The notes under the pieces: model-generated
What the model saw: the letters and a program-made list of their open reading frames with translations, nothing else
Told to the model about the DNA's origin: nothing
The model's database searches: none
Made by a program: the position numbers and the translations under genes
Assembly (NCBI RefSeq): GCF_026341275.1
Contig: NZ_JAIFZO010000002.1
Location: 446,361-510,360 of the forward strand
Reading direction: 5' to 3'
DNA from: Streptomyces ortus
GTDB lineage: Bacteria; Actinomycetota; Actinomycetes; Streptomycetales; Streptomycetaceae
DNA: 64,000 nucleotides
In this document: positions 53,285 through 61,912 of the stretch, in pieces
Layout: every line of letters starts with the position of its first letter
How positions within the stretch are numbered: position 1 is the first letter of the stretch

Positions 53285-53416
53285 GCCGCGCACTGCCTCC
53301 CATCCGGACTTTAACCGTCGGTCCAGGAGTTTCACCTGGTCAACCGGCCGCTGGAAGCGACCGGGTCGCGGACTGTAACCGCCGGTTCGGACTTTCACCG
53401 ACCCCGGAGTGCGCTG
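53285..53416 (-). promoter_or_regulatory. FMN riboswitch (RFN element)
   Basis: Read on the minus strand, conserved blocks appear in order: GGGGTCGGTGAAAGTCCGAA, GGTTACAGTCCGCGACCC, TTGACCAGGTGAAACTCCTG, GACCGACGGTTAAAGTCCGG and ATGGGAGGCAGTGCG. These are the RFN core sequences. FMN binding should lower expression of the rib genes downstream. Confidence 0.96.
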
Positions 53417-53579
53417 CTACTGGTACAGGTTCAGTGTGCCACGCCTGATCGGCGCCCATGCGGGTGAATTCTGTGGGGTGGCTCACAAGGTGTACCGATG
53501 GACTTCACGGGACACCCGTAAGGCGCCAGGCTTTGATCAACTTCTTGGGGATCTTCTTGGTGATCAAGCGTCTCGCTGG
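53417..53579. other. Gap between the FMN riboswitch and an orphan promoter
   Basis: It should contain the rib operon promoter reading leftwards. No gene recognised. Confidence 0.4.
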
Positions 53580-53622
53580 TGGTCCATACCTATTGACGCT
53601 TTGGTCTAGTCCTCTCTAGGGT
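53580..53622 (+). promoter_or_regulatory. Orphan chitinase-type promoter with direct repeats / dre-like site
   Basis: Direct repeats TGGTCCATACCT (53580) and TGGTCTAGTCCT (53602) overlap TTGACG (53593-53598), 18 bases and TAGGGT (53617-53622). The layout matches the promoter of the chitinase at 38.3 kb almost base for base. No rightward gene follows: a terminator lies 52 bases downstream and then the leftward ROK gene. Confidence 0.8.
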
Positions 53623-53673
53623 CTGCGTTCACCGGCGCCTCTCCGGGTCCGCGTTCGCCGACCCGCCCAGATC

Positions 53674-53716
53674 GACCCGGCGGCGGTGACGGAGGCCCTT
53701 GCCCCGCCGCCGGGTC
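53674..53716. terminator. 13-bp hairpin downstream of the ROK gene and of the orphan promoter
   Basis: Arms GACCCGGCGGCGG and CCGCCGCCGGGTC with a 17-base loop. It would end the leftward ROK transcript and also any rightward transcript from the orphan promoter, about 90 nt long. Confidence 0.75.
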
Positions 53717-53740
53717 TCCGTTCCCGTCACAGGCCCGGGT

Positions 53741-55150
53741 TCACCGCTCCGGCGGCGCGAACAGCTCGTCCTGGGCGCCGTCGCGGGCCATCAGCAGGGC
53801 GCCGCGCAGAACGGCGCCGCCGCCCAGGGTCCCGGCCCGCACCTCGGTGGGCAGCGGCGTCATCCGCCCGAGCCGCTCCCGCACCCGGGCGGCAAGCGTC
53901 TCCCCGCCCGCGCGCCCGACTTCCCCGGACAGCACCACACACCCCGGATCCAACACGGCAATCACGGACGCAACCCCGAGAGCCACCCGATCAGCCAGCA
54001 CATCAAGAAACCCCGAGGCCCCCTGATCTCCCCCGCCCCCGAAGGGGCGCGGGGAACTGCGCGGGTACCCCTCGCTGCCCGCAGAGGAATCAACGCGACC
54101 CCCGACTCCCTGAGCCGACGCGGACACCGAAGCGGCGGCAGGCGCTGGGGCCACCGGGGCCGAGCGGGGCCCGGGAGTCGACCCGGGCGTCAGCGCGGGA
54201 GCCGGCGCCGAGGGCGAGACAGGTGTCGCGGTGGCGCCACGCGCCGCCCCCGACACCCGCGCCACCGCCTCCCGCACCAACGCCGCCGCATACGGCTCAT
54301 GCGCCGACACCGAAGCACTCACCCCGTACTCCCGCGCCAGTTCGACGATCGCCGCCGCCCCCGCGAGCGAGTGGAACCCACCCTCGCATCCCGTCGCGGA
54401 CGGCATCCCGCCCGTCCCCGGCACCGGCAGGAAGCCGATCTCCCCGGTCCCCCCGGACGCACCCCGCCGCAGGACCCCGTCCAGGACCACCGCCGCCCCG
54501 ATCCCGTGCCCGAGCCACAGCAGCACGAAGGTGTCGCGATCCCGCGCGGCCCCCTCCCGCTGCTCGGCCAGCGCCGCGAGGTTCGTCTCGTTCTCCACGA
54601 CGACCCGCGCCGCGAACCGCTCCTGAAGGGCCGCGGCAAGACGCCGGTGCCATTCGGGCAGCCCCGTGGAGTCGCGCAGTTCACCCGTCGCGGGGTCGAT
54701 CAGCCCGGGAGCCCCCACCCCGACGGTGTGCAGCCGCTCGACCCCCGCCTCCTTCGCCGTGTGCTCCACCAGCGCGACCGCCCGCTCGACCGCGGGCACC
54801 GTGTCCGTCTCGTCCGCGATCGGCACCGACGCCTCGGCCAGCACCGCGCCCAGCAGGTCCGCGACGACCACGGCCACCCCCTCGGTGCGCACGTCGAGGG
54901 CGGCCAGATGAGCCCGGTCGGCGACGATCCCGTACAGCCGGGCGTTCGGGCCGCGCCGCTGCTCGCCGGACTCCCCGACCACGCCGATCAGCCCGGCCTC
55001 GGCGAGGCGTTCCACGAGGTCGGCGACCGAGGGCCGGGACAGTCCGGTGAGTTTCTTCAACTGCCCGGCCGTCAGAGGGCCTTCCCGCTGCAGCAGCCGC
55101 AGGGCGAGCCGGTCATTGATGGCCCGGGCGGTACTCGGTGATGCGGGCAT
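53741..55150 (-). CDS. ROK-family transcriptional regulator with repeat-derived insert
   Basis: A 469-residue ROK protein (usual length about 400). ATG at 55150 behind GGAAGGA. The winged helix at 1-75 contains LLQREGPLTAGQLKKLTGLS. The sugar-kinase-like domain has VGVGAPGLIDPATGEL, ENETNLAALAEQREG and LLWLGHGIGAAVVLDG. The zinc-type motif of many ROK repressors is reduced to GTGGMPSATGCEGGFHS. Residues about 290-375 are a Ala/Pro/Ser-rich insert whose DNA includes a GGGGCGCGGGGAACTGCGCG repeat at about 54038. The C-terminal part (LGVASVIAVLDPGCVVLSGE) is normal. It probably regulates the divergent MFS gene. Confidence 0.88.
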   Translation of the reverse strand: MPASPSTARAINDRLALRLLQREGPLTAGQLKKLTGLSRPSVADLVERLAEAGLIGVVGESGEQRRGPNARLYGIVADRAHLAALDVRTEGVAVVVADLLGAVLAEASVPIADETDTVPAVERAVALVEHTAKEAGVERLHTVGVGAPGLIDPATGELRDSTGLPEWHRRLAAALQERFAARVVVENETNLAALAEQREGAARDRDTFVLLWLGHGIGAAVVLDGVLRRGASGGTGEIGFLPVPGTGGMPSATGCEGGFHSLAGAAAIVELAREYGVSASVSAHEPYAAALVREAVARVSGAARGATATPVSPSAPAPALTPGSTPGPRSAPVAPAPAAASVSASAQGVGGRVDSSAGSEGYPRSSPRPFGGGGDQGASGFLDVLADRVALGVASVIAVLDPGCVVLSGEVGRAGGETLAARVRERLGRMTPLPTEVRAGTLGGGAVLRGALLMARDGAQDELFAPPER

Positions 55151-55215
55151 GCCGGGATCCTTCCAGATCGGAACAGGCGGCTGCGGCGACTGCGGCGGGC
55201 GCGAAAACAATCTAT

Positions 55216-55238
55216 CTATCAGGCAGGGTGCCTGATAG
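55216..55238. promoter_or_regulatory. Operator candidate between ROK and MFS genes
   Basis: A perfect inverted repeat: CTATCAGGCA and TGCCTGATAG around GGG. It lies 66 bases upstream of the ROK start and 82 bases before the MFS start, as expected for an autoregulated ROK repressor. Confidence 0.7.
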
Positions 55239-55319
55239 TTTACGCCCGCAGAACGCAGAGACGACGGACGAGCACCGGGTCGACACGACCACCGGGGTCG
55301 ACGGACAGGAGCCGGGAGA

Positions 55320-56549
55320 ATGAGCGAAGTGGTCTACGACCGGCGCGAGGTGACGCGCTCCCGGTACGCCGTCGCGGCGGTGTTCGCCGTGCACGGCGCC
55401 GTCACCGGCTCGTTCGCGACCCGCGTCCCGTGGATCCAGGACCACGCGTCGGTGAGCGCGGGCCAACTCGGCCTGGCACTCGCCTTCCCCGCCATCGGCG
55501 CCTCCCTCGCGATGCCGCTCGCGGGCAGCGTCAGCCACCGCTTCGGCGCCCGCACGGCGCTGCGCGGGCTCATGGCGCTGTGGACGCTCTCCCTCGTCCT
55601 CCCGGCGCTCGCCCCGAACCTGCCCACCCTGTGCCTGGCCCTCTTCGTCTACGGGGCGACGGCCGGCATGGCCGACGTGGCGATGAACGCCCTCGGCGTC
55701 GAGGTCGAGAACCGCCTGGACAAGTCGATCATGTCCGGGCTGCACGGCATGTGGAGCGCGGGCGCCCTGATCGGCTCGGCCGCCGGCACGCTCGCCGCAC
55801 ACCTGGGCACGGACGCCCGGCTGCACCACGCGCTCGCCGCGCTGACGCTCACCGTGCTCGGGACGGCGGCCTGCCAGGGCGTTCTGGACCTGCGCGCCAC
55901 GGAGGACGAGGAGGCGCCCCCGCGTTTCGCGCTGCCGCCGAGGTCGGCGCTGCTCATCGGCGCGATCGGCTTCTGCGCGGTGTTCGCGGAGGGGGCGAGC
56001 CTGGACTGGTCCGCGGTCTATCTGCGGGACGTCATCGGCACCTCGGCGGGGCTCGCCGCCGCGTGCACGACCGCCTTCACCCTCACCATGGCGGTCGCGC
56101 GGCTCGCCGGTGACGCGGTGGTCGACCGCTTCGGCCCGGTGCGCACCGTACGGGTCAGCGGCCTCCTCGCCACCGCCGGCGCCCTGCTCGTCGTACTGGC
56201 GCAGAACGCCGTCCTGGCCATGACCGGCTTCGCGCTGCTGGGCCTCGGCATCGCCGTCGTGGTACCGCTCTGCTTCGCCGCGGCGGGCCGCAGCGGGCCC
56301 AACCCGGCCCAGGCCATCGCGGGCGTCGCCACCATCACGTACACCTCGGGGCTGATCGCGCCGTCCGCCATCGGAACCGTTGCGGACGCGACGAGTCTGG
56401 TGACGTCCTTCGTCCTGGTGACCGTGCTGGCCTTCGGGCTTGCCGCGTTCGCGGGCGTCCTGCGGACCAGCGGCCGTACGTCGAGTGCCCAGGTCCCGGG
56501 CGCGCGCGGCGAGGTGACGGACGCGAAGGTCCCCGATTCGCGGCCCTGA
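55320..56549 (+). CDS. MFS transporter (YbjJ/FucP-like)
   Basis: A 409-residue, 12-span carrier. ATG behind GGGAGA. The N-terminal RSRYAVAAVFAVHGAVTGSF and TRVPWIQDHASVSAGQLGLA are typical of the YbjJ/DHA group, and GSVSHRFGARTALRG is the MFS loop motif. DVAMNALGVEVENRL in span 4-5 region is a YbjJ signature. Substrate unknown; control by the divergent ROK regulator suggests a sugar or sugar derivative. The tail is hydrophilic. Confidence 0.87.
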   Translation: MSEVVYDRREVTRSRYAVAAVFAVHGAVTGSFATRVPWIQDHASVSAGQLGLALAFPAIGASLAMPLAGSVSHRFGARTALRGLMALWTLSLVLPALAPNLPTLCLALFVYGATAGMADVAMNALGVEVENRLDKSIMSGLHGMWSAGALIGSAAGTLAAHLGTDARLHHALAALTLTVLGTAACQGVLDLRATEDEEAPPRFALPPRSALLIGAIGFCAVFAEGASLDWSAVYLRDVIGTSAGLAAACTTAFTLTMAVARLAGDAVVDRFGPVRTVRVSGLLATAGALLVVLAQNAVLAMTGFALLGLGIAVVVPLCFAAAGRSGPNPAQAIAGVATITYTSGLIAPSAIGTVADATSLVTSFVLVTVLAFGLAAFAGVLRTSGRTSSAQVPGARGEVTDAKVPDSRP

Positions 56550-56645
56550 ACCGGCCGCTCCCCCGGCTCCCCCCTACCATGGCGCTGATCTTCACGTAAG
56601 GAATCCCGGACACGCGTCCGAGGTGCAGAGAAAGCGGATACCACC

Positions 56646-58100
56646 ATGGACCTCGGCGTGCGCTGGAAACTGCACGGTGACGGGCGCACGCCCGCACCCG
56701 GAGCGGTCGTCCGCCCCGACGAACGGCTCTCGTGGCCCCGGACGGCCGGCCTCGGTGCCCAGCACGTGGTGGCGATGTTCGGGGCGTCGTTCGTCGCGCC
56801 GGTCCTCATGGGTCTGGACCCGAACCTCGCGATCATGATGTCGGGCGTCTCGACGGTGATCTTCCTGCTGGCGACCCGCGGCCGGGTGCCCAGCTATCTG
56901 GGCTGTTCGCTCTCCTTCGTGGGTGTCGCCGCGGTGATCCGGGCGCAGGGCGGCTCCAGCGCGACCGTGACCGGCGCCGTGTTCGTCGTGGGCGTCGCGC
57001 TGTTCCTGGTCGGCCTCGCGGTGCGGCGGTTCGGGGCGCGGATCATCCACGCCGCGATGCCGCCGATCGTGACGGGCGCGGTCGTCATGCTGATCGGGTT
57101 CAACCTGGCCCCGGTCACCGCCGCCACGTACTGGCCGCAGGACCAGTGGACGGCGCTGCTCGTGATGCTGTTCACCGGTCTGGCGGTGGTGTGCCTGCGC
57201 GGCTTCTGGTCACGGATCGCGATCTTCCTGGGCCTGGTCTTCGGGTACGGGATCTCGTGGCTCCTCGACCTCGCCTTCGGCCGGATCCACTCGGCCGACG
57301 CGAGCGGCAGGGTCACCGACCACTGGCGGCTCGACCTCTCCGGCGTGGGCTCGGCGGACTGGATCGGGCTGCCGGCGTTCCACGGGCCGTCCTTCGAGTG
57401 GTCGGCGATCCTGGTTGCCCTGCCCGTCGTGATCGCCCTGGTCGCCGAGAACGCGGGCCATGTGAAGGCCGTCGGCGAGATGACCGGCGACCCGCTGGAC
57501 GACAAGCTGGGCACCGCGATCTCGGCGGACGGGGTCGGCTCGATGCTCTCCACCGCCGTGGGCGGCCCGCCCAACACCACGTACTCCGAGAACATCGGCG
57601 TCATGGCGGCGACCCGCGTCTACTCCACGGCCGCCTACTGGGCCGCCGCCGGCTTCGCGCTCCTCTTCGGCCTCTGCCCGAAGTTCGGCGCGGTCGTGGC
57701 CGCCATCCCGGGCGGGGTGCTCGGCGGGATCACCGTCATCCTGTACGGCATGATCGGCCTGCTCGGCGCGCAGATCTGGCTCAACGCCGGGGTGGACCTG
57801 CGCAATCCGCTGAATCTGGTACCGGCCGCGGCGGGCATCATCATCGGCGTCGGCGACGTCACGATGAAGTTCACCGACACGTTCTCGCTGAGCGGTATCG
57901 CGCTCGGCACCCTCGTCGTCATCACCGGCTACCACGCGCTGCGGGCGATGGCCCCCGCGCACCTGAAGTCGCAGGAACCGCTGCTGGACGAGGGCACGTC
58001 CTCGTACGCCTCCGACGGCGCCCCCGAGCTGGACTCGGCGGGCGACTCCGCGGGCGGCCGGACGGACGGCTCCGCGGGCGGTCAGCGCGCCAAGTCGTAG
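56646..58100 (+). CDS. NCS2-family uracil/xanthine permease
   Basis: A 484-residue nucleobase:cation symporter of the UraA branch. LGAQHVVAMFGASFVAPVLM holds the conserved QH of span 1. FVGVAAVIRAQGG and LPVVIALVAENAGHVKAVGE (span 8 motif with Glu) and TTYSENIGVMAATRVYS (span 10 motif) are all in place. It should import uracil or a related base with H+. The Asp/Ser/Gly-rich C-terminus is cytoplasmic. Its end overlaps the convergent GH6 gene by 19 bases. Confidence 0.92.
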   Translation: MDLGVRWKLHGDGRTPAPGAVVRPDERLSWPRTAGLGAQHVVAMFGASFVAPVLMGLDPNLAIMMSGVSTVIFLLATRGRVPSYLGCSLSFVGVAAVIRAQGGSSATVTGAVFVVGVALFLVGLAVRRFGARIIHAAMPPIVTGAVVMLIGFNLAPVTAATYWPQDQWTALLVMLFTGLAVVCLRGFWSRIAIFLGLVFGYGISWLLDLAFGRIHSADASGRVTDHWRLDLSGVGSADWIGLPAFHGPSFEWSAILVALPVVIALVAENAGHVKAVGEMTGDPLDDKLGTAISADGVGSMLSTAVGGPPNTTYSENIGVMAATRVYSTAAYWAAAGFALLFGLCPKFGAVVAAIPGGVLGGITVILYGMIGLLGAQIWLNAGVDLRNPLNLVPAAAGIIIGVGDVTMKFTDTFSLSGIALGTLVVITGYHALRAMAPAHLKSQEPLLDEGTSSYASDGAPELDSAGDSAGGRTDGSAGGQRAKS

Positions 58101-59287
58101 GCGTAGTCCGGCGTGAACGTCCCCGGCCTGCCCCGGCAGCCGTCGGACTCGCCCGGCAGTTTCACCCACAGGTAGGCGTCGATCCGGGCCTCCCCGGTGC
58201 TCAGGGTCGGCGCCTGTCCGAGCTTGCGGCCCGCCGGGTCGCACCACTCGCCGTCGGCCGGGGCGCCCTTGCCGTTGCGGCTGGTGTCGATGACGGCGCC
58301 CAGGCTCGCGGGGCCGCCGAGCGCGGCGAGGGTCCGGCGGACGTACGCGACCTCGTCCCCCGTGCGGTTGAAGTTGGAGACGTTGCTGAAGATCCCGTCC
58401 GAGGACGCGGCGGACGCGGCACCGGCCCGGCGCAGCAGCCCGGCCTGCTTCCGCGGCGCGTTCCAGTCCGAGTGGCCCGCGTCGAAGTAGACCCGCGCCT
58501 GAGGATTCGCCGCCTTCAGGACACGGCCCGCACGGGCCAACGCGTCGAACCGGGCCGTCCGTTCCCCCTCGGAGAGACAGTCCGACTGGGCGATCGCGTC
58601 GGGCTCCAGGATCACCACGACCTCGCGGCTGCCGAGGCCCGCGGCGAACTTCCCGATCCAGCCGTCGTACGCGCTGAGGTCGGGCGCGCCGCCCTGCGAG
58701 GCCCCGCCGCAGTCACGGTCCGGTACCGCGTACGGGACGACGACGGGCACGCCGCCCTTCGCCGCCCCGGCCGAGGTGACCGCCCGGACCCGGGCCGTGA
58801 TGGTCGACGGGGTGTAGTCCGCGAACCAGACCGCGGCGGGCCGGTCGGCTATCCGGGACTCGATGAGCGGGCGGCGCGGGTCGTCGGGGTTGGCCCGGAC
58901 CCAGTCCAGGACCTGGGAGTCGCCGTGGCGGTACAGCCGCACGGACGCCGGCCCGGTCCTCGGCTTCGTTGCCGCGGACTTCGACGGTGTCGGGCTCGGC
59001 CTCGTCTTCGGTGCGGACGCGGACGCCGAGGGCGACGGGGAGCCGGAGGTCGCCGAGGGCGAGGACGAGGGGGTGGGGAGGTAGGGCAGCGGCTGCGGGA
59101 ACGGTGTGCCGGACACGTCCGGTCGGGCCTCGTCGCCGCCCCGGCCGTCGTCCAGCGCGGACAGCACCCCCGTCACGGTGCCGGCCGCGACGACGACGGA
59201 GGCGAGCGCCACCATGGCACCGCGCTGGGCTGCGCGTCGGCGCTCCGCACGGCGGGCGGCCAGGCGCTCGGCACGTCGGACTGACAC
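58082..59287 (-). CDS. Membrane-anchored or secreted GH6 glycoside hydrolase (endoglucanase-type)
   Basis: A 401-residue protein. The GTG at 59287 sits behind GGAGGAGGGGGAG. A basic N-terminus (VRRAERLAARRAERRRAAQR) and one hydrophobic segment (MVALASVVVAAGTVTGVLSA) make a signal anchor. A Pro/Ser/Thr linker runs to about 110, then the GH6 catalytic domain. Landmarks are VVPYAVPDRDCGGASQGG, VVVILEPDAIA (catalytic Asp), and LWVKLPGESDGC near the end. GH6 enzymes cleave beta-1,4-glucan with inversion. A role on cellulose or on the organism's own surface glucan is possible; no carbohydrate-binding module is present. Confidence 0.88.
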   Translation of the reverse strand: MSVRRAERLAARRAERRRAAQRGAMVALASVVVAAGTVTGVLSALDDGRGGDEARPDVSGTPFPQPLPYLPTPSSSPSATSGSPSPSASASAPKTRPSPTPSKSAATKPRTGPASVRLYRHGDSQVLDWVRANPDDPRRPLIESRIADRPAAVWFADYTPSTITARVRAVTSAGAAKGGVPVVVPYAVPDRDCGGASQGGAPDLSAYDGWIGKFAAGLGSREVVVILEPDAIAQSDCLSEGERTARFDALARAGRVLKAANPQARVYFDAGHSDWNAPRKQAGLLRRAGAASAASSDGIFSNVSNFNRTGDEVAYVRRTLAALGGPASLGAVIDTSRNGKGAPADGEWCDPAGRKLGQAPTLSTGEARIDAYLWVKLPGESDGCRGRPGTFTPDYAYDLAR

Positions 59288-59387
59288 GTGGTGCTCCCCC
59301 TCCTCCGGGCCCCGCGTAGTCCCCCGTTCTGGGGAAGCGACCGGCCCGGCGGCCCTCGGCACAGCCTAGGCCTGGGAACCTGCCCCC

Positions 59388-60119
59388 ATGGTGCGGTTGG
59401 AGCGCTTCGCGCAAGACACGGTCCTCGTCCACGGCGTCGACGCGGTGGTACGCCGTATGCGCGCGCTGGACGCGCTCTGGCCGGAGCGGGACGGGGTCGC
59501 GGTCTTCAACCGGGTGTACCTCGCCGTCACCGAGGAGGTCGGCAGAGGCCTGGACGCGGGGCACTTCAGCGACGTACGCGCCGCGGCGACCCTGGACGTG
59601 CGGTTCGCGGAGCGCTATCTCGGGGCCGTCGACGCGGTCGCCCGGGACCGCCGGCCACCCGCGTGCTGGCGACCGCTGTTCCAGCTGCGGGGACATCCGG
59701 GGGTACGTCCGCTGCAGTTCGCCCTCGCCGGTATCAACGCGCACATCGGGCACGATCTGGCGCTCGCGGTGGTGGACGCGTGTCGTACGCTCGGCTGCGA
59801 ACCGGCGGACCTGGAGGGCGAGTTCGACCGGGTGGGCGAGGTGCTGATCACGCTGGAGGAGCGGATCCGCGAGGATCTGACGCCGGGGCCCGACCTCCTC
59901 CGGATCGCCGATCCGCTGACGCATCTGCTGGGGGCGTGGAGTCTGGAACGGGCCCGGGACGCGGCGTGGTCCGCCGCCCGGGGACTCTGGGCCTTCCGCG
60001 GACTCCCGGACCTGGCAGGGGAGTTCGTCGAGCGGCTGGACTCGGGGGTCGGTCTGGTGGGCCGCTGCCTCCTCACCCCTCTGGGACCTCCATGGCACAC
60101 CGCGCCGCCCGGCCGGTGA
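59388..60119 (+). CDS. DUF5995 family protein
   Basis: A 243-residue soluble, mostly helical protein. The segment QFALAGINAHIGHDLALAVV is the hallmark of DUF5995, with a His pair that could bind metal. FNRVYLAVTEEVGRGL and DVRFAERYLGAVDAV are further family blocks. No signal peptide; ATG at 59388. Function unknown. It diverges from the GH6 gene with 100 bases between and converges on the flavin amine oxidase. Confidence 0.83.
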   Translation: MVRLERFAQDTVLVHGVDAVVRRMRALDALWPERDGVAVFNRVYLAVTEEVGRGLDAGHFSDVRAAATLDVRFAERYLGAVDAVARDRRPPACWRPLFQLRGHPGVRPLQFALAGINAHIGHDLALAVVDACRTLGCEPADLEGEFDRVGEVLITLEERIREDLTPGPDLLRIADPLTHLLGAWSLERARDAAWSAARGLWAFRGLPDLAGEFVERLDSGVGLVGRCLLTPLGPPWHTAPPGR

Positions 60120-60140
60120 GCCGCCCACGGGCCGGGCGGC
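60104..60140. terminator. Hairpin between convergent DUF5995 and amine oxidase genes
   Basis: Arms GCCGCCCGGCC and GGCCGGGCGGC (11 bp); its left arm overlaps the end of the DUF5995 gene. Confidence 0.75.
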
Positions 60141-60141
60141 C

Positions 60142-61848
60142 TCAGTCCTCCGGGAGTTCCAGCGGAGCGAGCTCGTCGTAGACGTCACCGGGGCCGGGGT
60201 TCGCGGGATCGGTCCCGCCGCCGAAGTGGTGCATGACGCCCCACACGGCGTTGAGCGCGGTCTGCACGGCCCCCTCGGCCCACCCGGCCGTCCATGAGAT
60301 GTCGTCACCCGCGAGGAAGATGCCCCGCTTGTCCGCGGGCAGCCGGTCCTGCATGAAGTGCGTGAACAGACGCCGCTGATAGCGGTAGTGACCGGGCAGG
60401 TTGGCCTTGAACGCCCCCATGAAGTAGGGCTCGTTCTCCCAGGACACGGTGACCGGACTGCCGATGAGGTGCTTCCTGATGTCGACCTTCGGGTAGATCT
60501 CGCCGAGCGACTTCAGCATCACCTCCATCCGTTCGTTGGCGGACAGCGGCAGCCATTTCAGGCTGTCGTCGCACCAGGTGTAGGAGAGGCAGATGACGGC
60601 GGGCCGGTCCGGGCCGTTGTCGAGGAGATACGTACCCCGCGTCATACGGTCCGTCAGCGTCATCGACATGACGTCCCGCCCCGTGGGAACGCCTCGGTCG
60701 TCGGTGGCTTCGTCGAGCCAGAACGGCCGGTCGACCGGCACGAACAGCTTCGAGCTCTCCATGTAGTGGGTGCGCTCGATCGCCGTCCAGTGGTCGATCG
60801 GGAACAGCGCGTCGTCGCAGGCCACCTTGGACAGCAGCATCCAGGACTGCGCGGTGAAGACCGCCGCCCGGTACGTACGGATGTCGCCGGAGGCGTCGGT
60901 CACGGTGATCCGGTTGCCCGCGGTGCGGTGGAGGCGGGTCACGGCCGGCCGGGGCTCACCGCTGTGCAGCGTGGCCAGCGAGGTCCCGTACGCCCAGTGC
61001 GTGATCTTCTCGGGCTCGCGTTCCCACAGGCGCAGCGGGAGTTGCTGGCTGCCGCCGACGATGCCGCGGTGGTGGTCGTCGGCCTCGGTGTAGACGACGC
61101 GCAGGATCTCCAGGATGGAGTTCGGGAAGTCGGTGTCCCAGCCGCCCGTGCCGAAGCCGACCTGCCCGAAGATCTCGCGGTGCCGGAAGGACTTGAACGC
61201 CGGGGAGTCGCAGAGGAACCCGTAGAAGGTCTGGTCGTCGAGCTTCTCGACGAGCTTCGCCCAGATCTCCCGGATGCGCGGGACGTCGCGCTCGCGCATC
61301 GCCCTGTTCATGGCGGAGAAGTCGGCGCCCTCCTCCAGGCAGGCGTTCCAGGCGGCGGCCACGTCCCGGTAGACCTGCGGCAGGTCGGCGAGGGTCTTCG
61401 CGTAGTGCGACTCGCCCTTGAGGTCGACGACGGTCGAGGGCGTCGACTCGGAGAGCGGGTTGGGGAACGGCTCGGTCCGCAGCCCGACCAGGTCGATGTA
61501 GTGCTGGAGCGCCGTGGAGGACGGCGGAAAGCGCATCGCGCCCATCTCGGCGGTGAGCGAGGGGTCGCAGCCCTCGAACCCGACCGTCCGCAACCGCCCG
61601 CCGATCCTGTCCGCCTCGTACACGACGGGCTTGAGGCCCATCTTCATCAGCTCGTACGCGGCCACGATGCCGGAGAGGCCACCGCCGATGACGGCCACCT
61701 CGGCGCCCAGCTCGGTCGCGGGTATCTGGCCGAGGCCCGCGGGGTGCGCGAGGAAGTCGTCGTACGCGTACGGGAAGTCCGGGCCGAACATGGTGATCGG
61801 CGGCTGCGCGTCGGTGTGCGGGACGGCGGGGGGCACCGTGGACGTCAT
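60142..61848 (-). CDS. Flavin monoamine oxidase, tryptophan 2-monooxygenase-like
   Basis: A 568-residue FAD protein of the amine oxidase / L-amino acid oxidase superfamily. VAVIGGGLSGIVAAYELMKM (G55-G60) and the Glu at 78 in VVYEADRIGGRL bind FAD. EMGAMRFPPSSTALQHYIDL and the C-terminal FLAGDDISWTAGWAEGAVQT are typical of bacterial tryptophan/phenylalanine 2-monooxygenases (IaaM type) and L-glutamate oxidases. IaaM converts tryptophan to indole-3-acetamide. The nitrilase-family gene 64 bases upstream could supply the amidase step, so an auxin pathway is plausible; an amino acid oxidase role is the main alternative. Confidence 0.83.
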   Translation of the reverse strand: MTSTVPPAVPHTDAQPPITMFGPDFPYAYDDFLAHPAGLGQIPATELGAEVAVIGGGLSGIVAAYELMKMGLKPVVYEADRIGGRLRTVGFEGCDPSLTAEMGAMRFPPSSTALQHYIDLVGLRTEPFPNPLSESTPSTVVDLKGESHYAKTLADLPQVYRDVAAAWNACLEEGADFSAMNRAMRERDVPRIREIWAKLVEKLDDQTFYGFLCDSPAFKSFRHREIFGQVGFGTGGWDTDFPNSILEILRVVYTEADDHHRGIVGGSQQLPLRLWEREPEKITHWAYGTSLATLHSGEPRPAVTRLHRTAGNRITVTDASGDIRTYRAAVFTAQSWMLLSKVACDDALFPIDHWTAIERTHYMESSKLFVPVDRPFWLDEATDDRGVPTGRDVMSMTLTDRMTRGTYLLDNGPDRPAVICLSYTWCDDSLKWLPLSANERMEVMLKSLGEIYPKVDIRKHLIGSPVTVSWENEPYFMGAFKANLPGHYRYQRRLFTHFMQDRLPADKRGIFLAGDDISWTAGWAEGAVQTALNAVWGVMHHFGGGTDPANPGPGDVYDELAPLELPED

Positions 61849-61912
61849 GGGGTACGGACTCCTTGCGCGAAAACTCGGGGCGGGGCTTGTACTTCTTCGT
61901 GGGGCGGGGGTG

